A stretch of 64,000 nt of DNA from Rhynochetos jubatus (GCA_027574665.1 CM050651.1:4713501-4777500), one strand, 5' to 3'; counted from the first letter of the stretch, positions 26,801-39,420 are shown. The notes: generated by a model not told the origin, from the sequence alone. A program made the numbers and translations.

Positions 26801-27248
26801 TTCTATAGAGATTAAGGCTGCATTACCCACCTCTGTGACCAGTTATTAGGCTGAAGTTGTGATGGAGATGGGCAACTATGACACATTCACATACTCTCTT
26901 TAACTGTTCCCCATAATTTGCAGGTCACAGATCCAGTGCAAGCTAGGGCTGTTAAGCAGCAGTAACTTCACACTCAACCATACTTACCTTCAACGAACAG
27001 TAACGTAGCCTTCAACTCCTGCAACAGAGTCCCACAGAGACTAGGTGTATACCACCTATCCTGTCCCCTGGACGTAGAAAGATGTAACAACAAAGAACAC
27101 CCACCAGCAAACCTCACATGACAAGTTCTTTCTTCAGTGGTTTCTAATGAACTCAGGAGTTTGTGTTTTTTTGCAGATAATTTAAATGGAGACAAATTAC
27201 TTGATTCCTTTCCAGGTGGCAGTGATAGAGTCCCTGGTTTCAGGTGAT
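20814..27248. other. noncoding DNA with A tracts and a small tandem duplication
   Basis: No gene was recognised. The longest ORF (26,177-26,623, plus, 148 codons) has no family features and overlaps minus-strand ORFs, so it is probably chance. A 15-base A tract lies at 21,358-21,372. The AT-rich stretch 22,430-22,700 has enhancer-like texture (TTAATTAC, TAATGAAG words) but no further support. Confidence 0.5.
25438..25490. repeat. 24-base tandem duplication, two copies plus a partial third
   Basis: The units are GCCAGAAGCATTCAGAAATA(CTTG) at 25,438-25,461 and GCCAGAAACATTCAGAAATA(CTTT) at 25,462-25,485, followed by GCCAGG. The two copies differ at two positions. This looks like a local slippage duplication. 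The unit length is a multiple of three, but the surrounding ORF has no other sign of being coding. Confidence 0.9.
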
Positions 27249-27281
27249 AAAAAAAAAAAAAAAAAAAAGAAAAAAAGAGAA
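27249..27281. repeat. A-rich tract (20 A, then interrupted)
   Basis: Twenty uninterrupted A at 27,249-27,268 are followed by GAAAAAAGAGAAAAA. This resembles a poly(A) tail or simple A-rich repeat. The preceding sequence is not a recognised retrogene. Confidence 0.9.
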
Positions 27282-29382
27282 AAATGCTGTCCAACAAGCC
27301 TCTCAAATTCTCACTCTCCTGAATCCTTCTTCAAGGGTTATTGTTCTTTTCACTAACTTCAGGTTTTGGAGTCCATGATTTTGTTTTAGCTTTTTTTTAA
27401 CTGGAGGATTCACTGAGGAACAAGCCATAGTTTCCTTGGCTCACAAAAACGTGCCTATATAAAGAGTGTAGTAATGATCTTTCTCAGCCTCATGCTAAAC
27501 TCATTCAGATCTATAAATCATTCTCAGATACTAATAGCCTTAATGCAAGATTAATAACTCAAAATAGAAAACTCATTTAATTTCACTGCAATTAAACCAA
27601 ATAATGCATAATGTATCTCTTTAGACATAACAAGAAGTTTATCCACCTTCCCCATATTTTGTACTGTTGTCTGCCTTCTACCTTATATGGCCCTGATCCT
27701 GCAGCACTACAGCTTTAAACTGGGTTCTGTTTTCAGAGAAGTGGCAGAAACAGGTTCTTTTTCTGAAGTCTCATGCCTTCCTGATTATTTATTAAAGAAA
27801 TTTTTTTTTAGGGCTGTGTCTTTCTCTGGTTTATAACCACAATTTGCAGGCAAGAAACTTTAACCTTCCTCCCTGCCCTCCCACCACGCTATGCAATACA
27901 TTTTAATTTCCTTTTACAGCCAAGGGAAAATGTTTTTCCCATTGAATGCATTGACAGTTAAGTGATTTTGTAGGCAACATGACTTACAAAAATAGCCAGA
28001 AATTGAGCAACAGTAATCAGAAGAACACATAAGGACAAAATTGAGTTTGCAAAAATATAAGTTTTCTGATTTATCATCTTTACTCATTAAAGCCCACTGT
28101 GTTATGTTGCCAATATGATCCATATTGTAAGTTACAGAGAAAAACTGATGACCGTATGCAAATTTGTTGAGGAATACAGATGACTGAGGTTGTAAAAATA
28201 ATAATAAATGCAGCACATCCTTCCTAGAGTACAGATGGTACTTTCATACTGAGTGCATTTGTACTGTTTTTAAACTGTTGTGACATGGCCGAGCACTAAA
28301 TCACAGGATTCTTCCATGAGAGGAAAAGATATTTACTACTTGCACACATGCAGCCAGTATTGTGTTCTGCTAATCATCCTCATCTCTGAGGCATAAGGGC
28401 TATATATGTACATACACAACATACCAGAAAGCACTCAACCAACCACAGCTTGATTTTCACAAGGTCTGCAAAGCATTATTACAAAATATGTGTATCTTAG
28501 AGATAAGTGAGCAATTCACAGTAGGTAATTCATCGACTGCTCTTTTTCTTCTGACAATGAACTGCAATTTCCAGAAAGGTATTTTATTTGAACTCTCTAA
28601 AGAATCTTTTAATGAACAGGGCAGAAACTGCTCAAATATTTAAGGGTCAGATTTTGAAATGAGAACTGCCTTGGTTAGTTACAAGGTCGCATATACAGTT
28701 TACGGTGTACTCTTGTTCCCTCATTAGATTATCACAATTTTAAAATCAGAAAGAAAGATTAACATAAATACTGTGTGTCAGAGTGATGTGAAGTTTAAGG
28801 GTAAGATGATGATAAGCATGATAACAGAAACTTGGAGATTGTGAACCATTCTAATCTTCTGAAACGTGTAGGCCTTGGCTTGCAGTGTCATTATAATGAA
28901 GGAAGAAAGAAGCTGTATGTTTCCTTTTAGCCTTCTAACTTTTTTCAGATAGCATTCACAGAGATAACTGCACAGATATTTCTTGGACCACAATTCTTCA
29001 AAGACTTTAGCAGCCAATTCCATAGGAACATTTGGAATACAAAAAAATGAAGTGCATGTGTTAATTTTTAATCTTGGGTATCACAGTATGTTCAGATCCT
29101 TTTTCATGTAAGATCGTGACATAACAACAACTTTCCCGGGCCCCTCTGTATGAAATTCCAGCTCAGTGGTCTTCTGCCTAGCAGCAGAAAGGTGGGAATT
29201 GCCAGAGAAAAGCCCCCCTGTGCAGGATCAGACAACACTACGGTAGCATTAAGTTCAAGCATTCACTGGCCCGTGAGTTTCTCAGCCAGAGGTGCTGCCT
29301 TTGTGTGCAAAGATATCTTTTAAAAAACGCTCAGATGTCCACTGGCATCAGCAGCAATCCACAAAAGTAATTTACACAGCCA

Positions 29383-29410
29383 GAGCTAAAGGGTCCACGA
29401 GCTAAAGGGT
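29383..29410. repeat. 12-base direct repeat, 4-base spacer
   Basis: GAGCTAAAGGGT occurs at 29,383-29,394 and again at 29,399-29,410, separated by CCAC. It is a perfect short tandem duplication (16-base period), probably from replication slippage. Confidence 0.9.
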
Positions 29411-30056
29411 TTCACTACAAACAGATGGGCATAATATGCTAACCGGTGTGATCTACTTCCAAAATCAGGGGCCTATACTACATGCACGTGCACATTCAAG
29501 TCAAATTATTTGAAATTACTATTAATTACTGCTGCAATTCCAACATCCGTGAATCTGTCACATGCCAGCTCCCTTTAAACTGGCCATCACTAAATATCTC
29601 TCCAGCACATTACGTACACAGCAGACAGCAGTGACAAGAAGTCCTGATATTAAAAGATGAGCTAATTTCAAGAGGTAGAAACAAAACGTATTTACTTTAG
29701 TCACATTTTACTCTGTATATCTGTCAGCATGATCTTTGCATTTCTAGTATGGTAAGAATCTGGCAATTCCAAACTAGTGATTTAGCCTTTGCCACCCTTC
29801 CCAGAATTAGAAGGCTTATAATTGTTTCAGATCAAATCCTGACTGAAGTTTCCTTCAGCAATTCACTTAGAGTAAATTTTAATATTGAAATTGCAAGCTG
29901 AATTACATGGGTAGCTAGCCCTAGATCACACAAGTAAATATCTACACATTCTCTTTTCTGTAAATTGCATTAAAAATTGTCCAAGTGCTAGCTTCTATTT
30001 TATCATAGTGAAATTATAATAAATTTATCCACTTGTTTGTGATTTTAAGTACAGTT

Positions 30057-30287
30057 TCATAAAGTCTTGCCTTTCATAAGATCTTCACAAGCCATCATGC
30101 AGCACCTCACCGTAATATTGTTGGTGCACCACTGAATGATCAGGAATGCTTCCACAGACCCTCTGAAGGTGAAGGGAGGTGTGTGCTCCCAGACCATAGC
30201 TACACAGGCAATGGAGGACGAGGCAGCGATGGGATCTAATTGGCACTGAACTACCTTTGCACAAAAGCTTGCTGGCCATGAGATCAC
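30057..30287 (-). other. unassigned GC-richer ORF segment (weak coding candidate)
   Basis: The minus strand is open for 76 codons in a segment clearly GC-richer than its flanks. The residues are mixed and protein-like (for example DPIAASSSIACVAMVWEHTP), and an ACG/GTGAGG splice-donor-like word lies inside. I do not recognise the peptide and see no convincing acceptor upstream. It may be an exon, a decayed retrocopy or chance. Confidence 0.12.
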
Positions 30288-32339
30288 AGCATCACCCCAA
30301 TTTTGTAAATATGCCTACCTGGAAAACTGTTGATGTGAAATTCGATGTGTGGCATAAATGGGCTACAGTGGTGTTTCTTTCAGACTCCACTGAGTTGACT
30401 TTGTGGTCCCAACTTTCCACCCTGACATAACTTTCAATCTTGACCTTTATAATGAATCTTCTAAAAAAATTGATGTTTCTACATTGAATTAGAATGTAAA
30501 ATGTCTTACGTATACACCGTACGTATAAAAGTGTGTGGGATAAAGGAAGGGTCATATGGACTACGAAAGAGTATCTTGTTAGATACCAAGAATTAAACAT
30601 AAGTAGAAAAATACAGCGGCTACACTGGATGCCATGCTCTTAAGCATAGCTTGAGTATCTATCCCAACTTTGTTTCTTCCTTTACACCTCAGAGAACTGA
30701 GCTCTTTGTACCTGTGAAGTTGTTTATGTGTATCTAGACTTGCAAGCCTAACTTAGTATTTTGATTTCAGAGGAATTTCACATTGTTCTACTTAGGCAAG
30801 CAGATGGTCAGCATCTCTGAAAAGAAAATCATTATTTTCATGCCTAAACGTAAACTTAAGCAGTTTCTGAGTAGCAAATTTCGGTTTATATCACCATTCC
30901 ATCCTGCATCTCTCCCATATGTAGACTTCCTTCAGAGAATGCTTTGGAAGCACTGCAGCATTACTGCCCAAGCACCACTGAGTCAACTCATGACTTCAGC
31001 TGTTACTACTTTCTATATATGTTGCCAGTTCATCCATGTAAGCTACACAGTGGATGTCTATAAACTTCATGTTCTTCATGTTCTAGCCTAAATGGCCATG
31101 ACATGGCACTTCAACCTCTTCTACTTCTTGTCTTTTTATGAAGCTGACACTTTTCTCATCTGGGACACGCCCATCACGTAACATCTCCAGAGGGCTACAG
31201 GCTTTATATTAATATTTCTGCATCCTCATGTTTTAGTCAATCGTGTCCAAAGCAGTAGATACAGAATATAACATAAGAGAGTCATTTACCCAAGATCACT
31301 AGGAGTTTGGAAAAGGTCACAGAGACTAAATATAAAGGTTGTGTCAGGCTTTTGAAATAAAGTAGATAGTGTTTATTTTAGCTTCACTTGGCAAGCAAAC
31401 ATCGTTTGTGACACTTCAACTTGACTTTTTGTAACGCTGTATTTTTTTAATTACAAAAGCAAACTACAATTTAGTAGCTCCTCATTTCTTGTCTCAATAA
31501 GCCCCTCAGAGTGAGGGGAAAAGGATTCTTGACCCTGTAGTAGAGCAGTGCTTGAAGAATTAGCTAACCATCCCTAACTCCCCTTGATGGGGCTCGTGGG
31601 CATGCAAAGAATGTAAGTTTATTCCTAGTATGCTTTAGAGAAAAAGATAACAAAAGGAAGGACATGGCCAATAATGCATTTACATTTATCAATATAATTC
31701 AGAAATACATTTTTTGTTATTTTTGCCTACTACAAGTGTCATATAATTATATTTCCTTTATAAAATATTACATGAGTGTGTATATACACACATTTTTGCA
31801 AATATATGTACATGTATGGATGTATATGCCTTTCATATTTCTATGGCCCCAATTTTACAAAATACAAAATGGTCCTAGTTATCAGGGGCTATGGTACTAC
31901 AGCTTCAGGAATTTTCAGTGCTTAGACATCTCAGCACTAAGAAAATTAATAAGTGGATGCTTCTGGTACAGCAAATTTAAAGAAGAGGGAAGAACTTCCT
32001 TATTCAGACCATCATAAGGAAAGCTATCAAGCCCCTAGGAGCATTTAGAATAATATTTGTGTTTCTAAAATGAGTATTACAGTACTTACTGCGAAAATAT
32101 TTGTGGTATAGAATTTTTTTTATCCAAATTCAGTATTTAAATACTTCAATAAGCAAATGAATGCTAAGCCACCTTTCTGCCAACTGTACTGCTTATTTCT
32201 TCTCTAAATTAGTACTGTTTTTTCAAACTCTTTTCATGAAAGAGAATGTTTCAGTGAGTCAAATCATTTTCAGTATTTAAAGAGCCAAGAGTAACAACTC
32301 AAATAAACCTTCAGCACTCATTTACAGACATAAATTATA

Positions 32340-34030
32340 ATATTTTCCTTAGGATTTCCTTCCATTCTGCCTTTCTGCCTTCTAATATCTTGTTTGCTTT
32401 TTATCTAAAGCTGCTTCCAGCAAAGGATTTTTTTCTGAGATTTCTACAACAGCAGTGAGCTAACCGAGCTGAAAGAGTCAGTTTGGAAGTCTAGAAGTTG
32501 CTCTGTCAGCCTCCCATCTCATGTACAGTAGTTTACATTCAGATTCTGCTTTTCATGGTGTAACCTTCTCTAATTGCTAAACGAGTTCTTCTGAATCACA
32601 TCTGTCTTCCCTAGACTTGGTTTACCTACACGCCTTGTGATCTATGGTAAATCCAAGAATCTTCTCCTTGACTGTTCACCTACCCCATTTTTCCTGTCTT
32701 TCACATCTGAATTTAATTACTGTCATACTCAGTATGAGTCTAATGGTCTAATGGTTAATGGTCTAATTCCCCAACTGTGTTTGCAGCCCCTGCTAGGCTG
32801 AGGTTATTTCCATATTTTTTAGGTATTCTTGCCATGTCATTTTACATGTTACTAATGACACTAGTGAATAACTCTGAATTCCAGCACCTCACCCAATACT
32901 TGTGTTGTGACAACAAAATTCATGCAGAAATACCAATTTGTTTCAAAAATTGTTAAGTATCCCATGCCTCTGTTCTCTGTTGATTTCAGAGCTTTTACCA
33001 ACCTTTTACTAATGCCTGTTTAGCTTTCTCAGTCGTTTCTTGTCAAATTCATTCAGTTCTCCTATATCCACTACAAATGCAAAGAAATACAGAACAATTA
33101 CTGAAGCACTGTCCTGGTTAGACCTGTTTTGACCATGAATTTACAGATGTTCTGTGATTGTGTTTCAGTGATTATCAATTTACCAGGGAGAGCTGTAAAC
33201 TTACTTCCAGGTTAAAAAGCCTCTTAAACACACTACATAACAAAAGTTCTCCAGTCCTCTGAGTTAGTAAGAGCCTGAATATTTTGTTAGATATTCAGAC
33301 ATTTCATAGCCGAGTTTAGTCAGAATAACTTTATGCCTAGTGTTTGTCCCCGTTAACCTACCAGTTCTGCTTCTTTACCTTTTTTCTAACAGAATCTCTA
33401 ACAGTACTTCATCTTTATTAGCAAAGTAAGTTTTTATGAACAAATTCTAGCATTTCTATCTATTTTAATATATGTATTTAAAGATAGGCTTTCTTTCTTT
33501 TTATGGTCATCATTAGTTTATGTGGAAGTTTGATTTGGCCTTTCTTGTGTTCCTCATACATACTTTGTTATTTGTTTTCCTGCTTATTGGCTACAGTGGG
33601 TCAGATTTTTGAAGGATCTCTTCTTGGTTCAATCATTTGAAATTTGTTATTTAGCTATGTAAGTTTCTTCCTATTTCTCATTTTGTTCAGCAATATAACA
33701 ACTCCTGAGACACTATTACTGTTTCCTTAAGTAGAATAAATGCCATATCCAAGGAGTTTACTTTTCCTTAGGGCATTTTTGATGAGCTCCCTCATTTTAT
33801 TAAATCTGTCTTTCTGAAGTTTATTGTCATTCTAACACATTTGTGTACATAACTTTCTCATGATATGGATTCTAATTATATTGTGATTATCATTGTTTTG
33901 TAGCTCTGCCAGTACTACAGTTTAAATGACATCAATGTTCTACTTTTATGACTGGAAGAGGTATTCACATCACCTGCCTCTAAACACTCCACTAAATTCA
34001 GACACAATTTCCCTAGGTTCCCTACATTGT
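32340..34030 (-). mobile_element. T-rich stretch, probable ancient CR1/L3-like LINE remnant
   Basis: The plus strand is strongly T-rich and A/G-poor over about 1.7 kb, as when an A-rich LINE lies in antisense. In the 33,780-33,900 part, CATTTTATTAAATCTGTCTT, CTGAAGTTTATTGTCATT and TTTCTCATGATATGGATTC keep the order of an antisense CR1 endonuclease region (TTAAATCTG.CTTCCTGAAGT...CATGATCACT) known from sauropsid genomes. The remainder is too decayed to place. The assignment comes from memory of the family; a repeat-library search would settle it. Confidence 0.3.
32737..32768. repeat. short tandem repeat of GGTCTAAT
   Basis: The eight-base unit is repeated as AGTCTAAT, GGTCTAAT, GGTTAAT and GGTCTAAT. 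It is an imperfect four-unit array within the T-rich stretch. Confidence 0.85.
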
Positions 34031-34752
34031 CAATAACGACAAAAAAACCACATCTTCAGGAGGTGATTCAGGAAAAATACCACTTGCCAATATGCAAAGT
34101 ACACATTCCATCTGCAGAAAACCATTCTAGCTTCCGTTTAACTCACCTGGGTCACTTTCAGCTTTGTGTGGCATACACAGCCTTTGAGAGCGATGATCTG
34201 CTGCCTCTGAGTGTGCGCACATCCCACGGAGCCAGAAGGGAAACAGCCAGGTATTCCTCACGCAGCTAGAAGGGAAGAAAAACGGCATCTGTTTTAATTA
34301 GATAATATTAAATAATAATAATGTTATCATTTTAAATTAGACTGTCTCTTTAAAAAAACCAATTTGTCTGAGTAACATCTTCGTGAAGTCTTCATGACGG
34401 TGAGATAAAACCTTATGCTGTCTGGGCGTCAAATGAGTCAAATGCTTCTAAAAGGAAAGAGTGTTTCACTAGGAGGGGCATTTTCTCTCCACAACTATCA
34501 GAGAAACTGTAAGAGATACAAAGTGATTTGAAACCAGCATGTGTCAATTAAGTTTGTGAAATAATCTTGAAATATAGATAGGTAAACACATTTACAGTTG
34601 TCGTGTTTGGTTTTGGAAAACAGCCCTGAGGCTAAATATTGAGAATTAGCAGTTGTGTCAGCTGCCAGTTGTCTGAGCTAGATGCCTTATGATCAAACAG
34701 TGCTGCAGTTAATGTTCATCTAGCTGAGGAACCTTAGCTATCCATTGCAATC

Positions 34753-35326
34753 TGTCCTGGTTTTGGCTGGCAGAGAGTTAATTTTCCTCCCGGTAGCTGG
34801 CATAGTGCTGTGTTTTGGATTTAGCATTAGAATAATGTGATACCACAGTGATGTTTTGGTTGTTGCTAAGCAGTGCTTTTATTCAGTCAATGGCTCCTCG
34901 GCTTCCCCTGTTTTGACAGCAAAGAACTGCACAAGGAGCTTGGAGGGAGCATAGGCAGGACAGCTGACCCAAACTGGCCAAAGGGACATGCCATACCATA
35001 TGATGTCATGCTCAGTGTATAAACCAGGGGGAGTTTGCCAGGGGTCGGGGATCACTGCTCAGGGACTGGCTGGGCCGCTGTCAGTGAGCAGTCGCATCAC
35101 TTATTTTCCTGGTTTTTGTTTCTCTCTCTCTGTTGTTTCCCTTTCCATTACAATTTATGATGATGGTGACTACGACTATTCTTTTATTTTAATAATTCAG
35201 CTGTTCTTGTCTCATCCCATGAGCTTTCTTGCTTTTGACATTCCAATTCTCTCCCCCATCCTACCGACTGAAGGGTGAGCAAGCGGCAGTGTAGTGCTCC
35301 TTACCCACTGGGGTTAAACCACAACG
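34753..35326 (+). mobile_element. solo LTR 1 of an avian endogenous retrovirus
   Basis: The sequence begins TGTCCTGGTTTTGGCTGG and runs through a U3-like region (GAGAGTTAATTTTCCTCC, GTGCTGTGTTTTGGATTTAG, GACAGCTGACCCAAACTGGC), a TATA box, an AT-rich region and a C-rich tail (TCTCCCCCATCC), then ends ...GGGGTTAAACCACAAC. This order is that of a widespread avian LTR that I know from many modern bird genomes, probably ERVL-type. No gag, pol or env sequence flanks it, so it is a solo LTR left by LTR-LTR recombination. The last base pair of the expected CA end looks mutated (ACG). The flanking five bases (CAATC / CTACC) do not form a clear target duplication. Confidence 0.85.
35018..35023 (+). promoter_or_regulatory. 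TATA box of solo LTR 1
   Basis: TATAAA lies about 265 bases into the LTR, just after a CRE-like TGATGTCA (35,001-35,008) and an E-box CATATG. Transcription of an intact LTR would start about 25-30 bases downstream. Whether it still drives transcription is unknown. Confidence 0.6.
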
Positions 35327-38300
35327 CTACCCAAAGACAGATGTGGAAATTTTGACTCATAAAAACTGTATGAAAGAAACTAATGGGATACTAATCTCCT
35401 GATACCTCATGGGACTTAGAAAAGGAGGAAGATATTTAAAGACTACAAAACTCGTTTCCTCTGCAAACGCCTTGCAAAATGTTATAAATAAATCATCAGT
35501 TTCATCATTGTTTAACTTTCGGGACCATCATCATGACAGACCGAAAACAGCCATGTCTCGGTACTCTGGGACAGCGAAAGCACATACTCATCTGAGACAC
35601 CAAACTCCTGCCTGCAGATATAAGCTTCTGGGAACAGGTATTTCATCAACTACTCGCTGATGACAATTATGTGATATTTACAATTCCAAAACAATGCAGA
35701 TAGAGCGCTCTCTATATAAAACTTTAACGAGGAGCATGTTTTGTTGGAAGCGTCATAAAACTTTCATCAAAGTTCAAAATATTCCCAAGAAAACAGCTCT
35801 GTCTTTGACAAGAAGATCAGAAATTTGCAGTTTAGATCAAACACTGTGAAGAGGAAGAGAAATGTCGTCTGTTATAATTATTAGGATACGATAATTATAC
35901 TTTTACAAGCTCAGAAAATTTTTAAAAAGCAGCTCAGTAAACACTGTAAAGCCCAGCATTAAGATTAGCTTTTTATATTTTTCCTTATAAGGAAGATAAA
36001 CAAAGTCATAGTAGCTACAAACTGAACAATAATAGTAAGCAAGAGAACTTTTTCTTTTTTTTTTCTGGTACTCTTATTCAGAGGACCATAGCCACCAAGG
36101 AAAAAATAAAATTGTTTCTTTACTTCATTCTGGAACAGTACATTTTTTCCAAATAGGTAAAATTCCTTTACTCTTTTCTTGTAACCGATGCTATACACAC
36201 AGGAGGTCCTGAGTTCACTGGACTTTATAGCACTTCTTAACTGTTAACTTGCAAGCTGTTGAAACTAAATTGAGCTGGGCAGCTTCTTTATCCAGTGGTT
36301 GCATGAACAACCGAATAAATGGCCCTTATCACCTTTGGGGCATTAAGAAATGGTAAAAAAAACCCCAAAAACACAAACAACAGAACTGGAGGGAGGTGGG
36401 GGGAGAGAAAAATTCTACAGGATTAGATACATAATATGGGAACAGAGGATTTAAAAGCAAATCTCACCTGGTCAATAATAAAAATGTGATAAATGTGAGT
36501 ATACGTGCTCCTTTCAGTTAACACAGACAGGTTAATAATGAGCAGATTCCAAGATTCATCTTTATGATGCAACCACAACAACAAGGTTTGTCATTTGTTT
36601 CTACTTCGTTTTCCTGTGGCTAGCTGCAGCATAGGCCATAGGAGATCCTTTGCTGCACTCTGTCATGCATACCTGGCCTTATTTTCCACAATCTCTGTTG
36701 CCCTCCACAGCAGACATCAGGGTGCTCACCTCTTCACTGAGCCTATGGCTACCCTACCCCACAAGCTGTTGAAATTTTAGCCTGTTCTGCAGCACTTCCT
36801 GATTCCTGATTTTTTTAATACAGTTTGTATTAGCTGGCCAATGGATTGAAACAGAAATAACATTAACAGTTTCCCTTGTGTCTCTCAAATACACCTCCTG
36901 CTGCTTCTTTTTCCGGATAGATCAGCCCACATACCATGGTTAGGCCAATCTCCTTAACAGCAGGTATAAAGGTTCAAACTTGGTAATCCAAGTCTAGATC
37001 CCCAGCCATATCCCTTAAACTAAGCCAAGTAATGGTGACAGCACCTCCCTTCCATGATAAATGAAAATACAGACCTGCCATGAGACTCAAATGTGCAGCA
37101 GCAGCTCCAGATTTGGCTCCAGACACCTTTAGTTGTGGACCTACTTCAAACTCCAGGTGAGACATATTTCTTTGGTCAGTCCTTACTTCTTTCATCTATA
37201 AGACACGTGAAGGCAATATTACCATTCTAGTAACGGAGTGCTGTACTGTTCAGTTGCAAACTTGACCCTGAAAGTCCCCAAAGTCTATTTTTAGGTACCC
37301 ACTTGTTCAAACCAGGCTGCTTCCAAGCACACCTGAAAATCAAGGATCTTTGCTGTCAGAAATGAAAGTACCAATTAGGTTAGATAATTCCAAGAATTAT
37401 CTTTGTCAGTTAGCCAAGCTTCTGGTCTTTGGCAGTTAGCAAGCTAAATCTTTTGGAGACCCACTATTCTACATATGGAATGAGGTGGAATTAAGACAGG
37501 CTTAAATTAATCCTATGCTTCTTTATACATGTATTGACCAGCGGACACACTTTCAAATTCACTAGAACTTTCTGCCAGAAGTGAAGATATATTGCTCATC
37601 TCGTTTATGTCCAGGATATCACAATTTATGGAAGGTAAGCTGTGCTGGCTCTGATCTGTGGACCAGATTATTTTCCCAGTAACTGCTAAACTGGAACTGA
37701 AACTGCATCTAGATTTTGATTTCAGATACTACCTCTGCCCTGCAGTTTGACTTTACTAGCTGTATCTAACCACGCTACAAATACTTAAGAGCCATGCGTT
37801 ACATATTCTGAATTACCTTCCCACCCAAACAGCTAGGAAGTGAAAGAATAAAATGCTGTTTGAGCTGCGGGGTAACCAAAGCACCTCTTAGCTTCCTACT
37901 CCGACTCAGGAGGGCAGAGGAATATGCCACAGCAACAAGCTCCCTGATTTCACCTTGTGCTCCCACCTCCAGGACTGGAACTGCAGAATGGATGCTATAG
38001 GAGGGGGCAGGATTGTTCATTCTCAAGCATTTCACCCCATCATTGCTCCAGCGCGGCTTCTTGGAACATCTTCCGCTCAAAAGTAAAACTAACTGGCAAA
38101 TAGATACAGATATTCCACGAGACCTTTATTTGTTGGCCTGCCTTTTCAGCCTTTCCTTGCACTTCTCTTGCTCTGTTGGGAGTGCATTTTTAAAAGCTCA
38201 TTCCTTTCACTTGTGTTTGTATATCAAAGACCTGTGTTTATTCAGTATGTATTTATGTAGATATTACATTCAAAATACCTGGGTTAACAGAAGCGCGTAA

Positions 38301-39150
38301 GCACTGTAAATCTTTTCCTCATTATATATATTCAGCACACAAATTAAAGTAATTGAAGTTTTTCCAAATGTTGTTGAAGACCTGAAAAAACAAGCAGAGG
38401 CAAGATAGCAACAGCGCAAGATTTTCAATAAAAATAGTAGGGATCATTGAGTTAAAGACTGTTGTAGCAAACTACTTGTTAAATTAAGAGAGAGAGATGA
38501 AAATGGATTTATTTAATTATGCACTTGGGTATATAAAATTAGGTACTGAATGCTTATTAGAAAGAAGTTAAGTTATGCTAGTTAAAAGTTTATCTCTCTT
38601 TCCAGAGATCTCTATGCTTTTACACAACAAAGACATTGCCACAGATGCTGGAAATATTGTTGGCTGAATAATAAAAATAATGTATTCATGAGTGAATTAT
38701 TCAAAGATTGACAGAAAGATGTTGAATAAATTATTCACAGAACATTATTTAATAATCTAGAGAGCTGGTCAAATAATGGAAATATGTATTTCATATAATT
38801 TATTCTGAGGGTAATGTCAAAATCCTTTGGCTAGTCCATTAGGAATGAATAATTTGACAAGTTATTGATTATAGCTCATTTCTGTATTAAAACAAAATTC
38901 AGCAGGAATGCAGCTAGGCAGAAAGACACATAATTGACAATAAAGTGTCATCATCCTGATGATGAAAATCTTTTGTCGTGCATACAAACACATAGCCTGT
39001 GTTCATGGATTATCTGGTAAGGTGCTTACGTACCACGTAGGCTCACACTCCTTTTCTTAAGGTACGTAAGTCAGGGCTAACAAGCATGTCACTGGGCACT
39101 GTCGGGCCAGGCCAGTGATTTAGGGACCCTCGGTAGAAGGATGACACTAG
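35327..39150. other. noncoding DNA, nothing firmly recognised
   Basis: ORFs are short and unassigned. The 36,590-36,780 and 37,800-38,080 parts are slightly GC-richer but match nothing I know. A G-rich word AGGGAGGTGGGGGGAG sits near 36,391. Confidence 0.5.
38640..38965. promoter_or_regulatory. possible conserved noncoding element
   Basis: This AT-rich, non-repetitive segment has repeated ATTATTCA/AATTATTC words and homeodomain-type cores (AATAATTTGACAAG, TTATTGATTATAG, CATAATTGACAATA). The density and variety resemble a vertebrate enhancer rather than decayed repeat. It lies a few hundred bases upstream of the CpG-rich patch at 39.2 kb. There is no alignment evidence. Confidence 0.2.
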
Positions 39151-39154
39151 GAAC

Positions 39155-39420
39155 TGCTGACACAGTCCACACTTCCCATTAACCCGGGCCCTGTGCAGAC
39201 GAGTCGTTCTAAGACGCCCCCATATCCTGAGCTCACAGCCCACAGACAGAACCCCCCTCAGCCCTCGAGTGTCCCTGCTACGCCATGAGGGCCGTTCGGA
39301 ATGGCCCCGGCACCCCTGTCAAGGGGAAGCGGGTAAGTGACCAGCTCCCCACAGGCAATGGCCGCCTGCCCTGGGAGGGAGATGGTGTCCCGTGGGCTGG
39401 GAGCTGGGTCACCAGTCCCA
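39155..39420 (+). promoter_or_regulatory. CpG-rich, GC-rich patch (possible promoter)
   Basis: About eleven CpGs occur in 265 bases that are much GC-richer than the surroundings (CCCGGGCC, GAGTCGTTCTAAGACGCCCC, CCTCGAGTG, GGCCGTTCGG, GGAAGCGGGTAAG). Avian promoters commonly sit in such islands. No TATA box is evident, consistent with a CpG-type promoter if it is one. It contains the ATG and splice donor described in the next entry. Confidence 0.35.
39285..39332 (+). other. candidate first coding exon
   Basis: ATG at 39,285 opens 16 codons (MRAVRNGPGTPVKGKR, rich in basic residues) and ends at AAGCGG followed by GTAAGT, a full-consensus splice donor (intron from 39,333). It lies in the CpG-rich patch, where a first exon would be expected. 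The open frame also runs on to 39,569 without splicing. Joined to an acceptor at 40,124 (next entry) the frame is kept. I do not recognise the product. A chance combination is quite possible. Confidence 0.2.

Larger units (their letters stand above)
27282..32339. other. noncoding DNA, nothing firmly recognised
   Basis: AT-rich sequence with scattered short ORFs. A GC-richer island near 30,060-30,290 carries a 76-codon minus-strand ORF that I could not assign (see the separate entry). No mobile element boundary was recognised. Confidence 0.5.

Noticed and set aside
34988-35278. 96-codon ORF inside solo LTR 1
   Set aside because: It lies wholly in LTR U3/R-type sequence and has no retroviral protein features.
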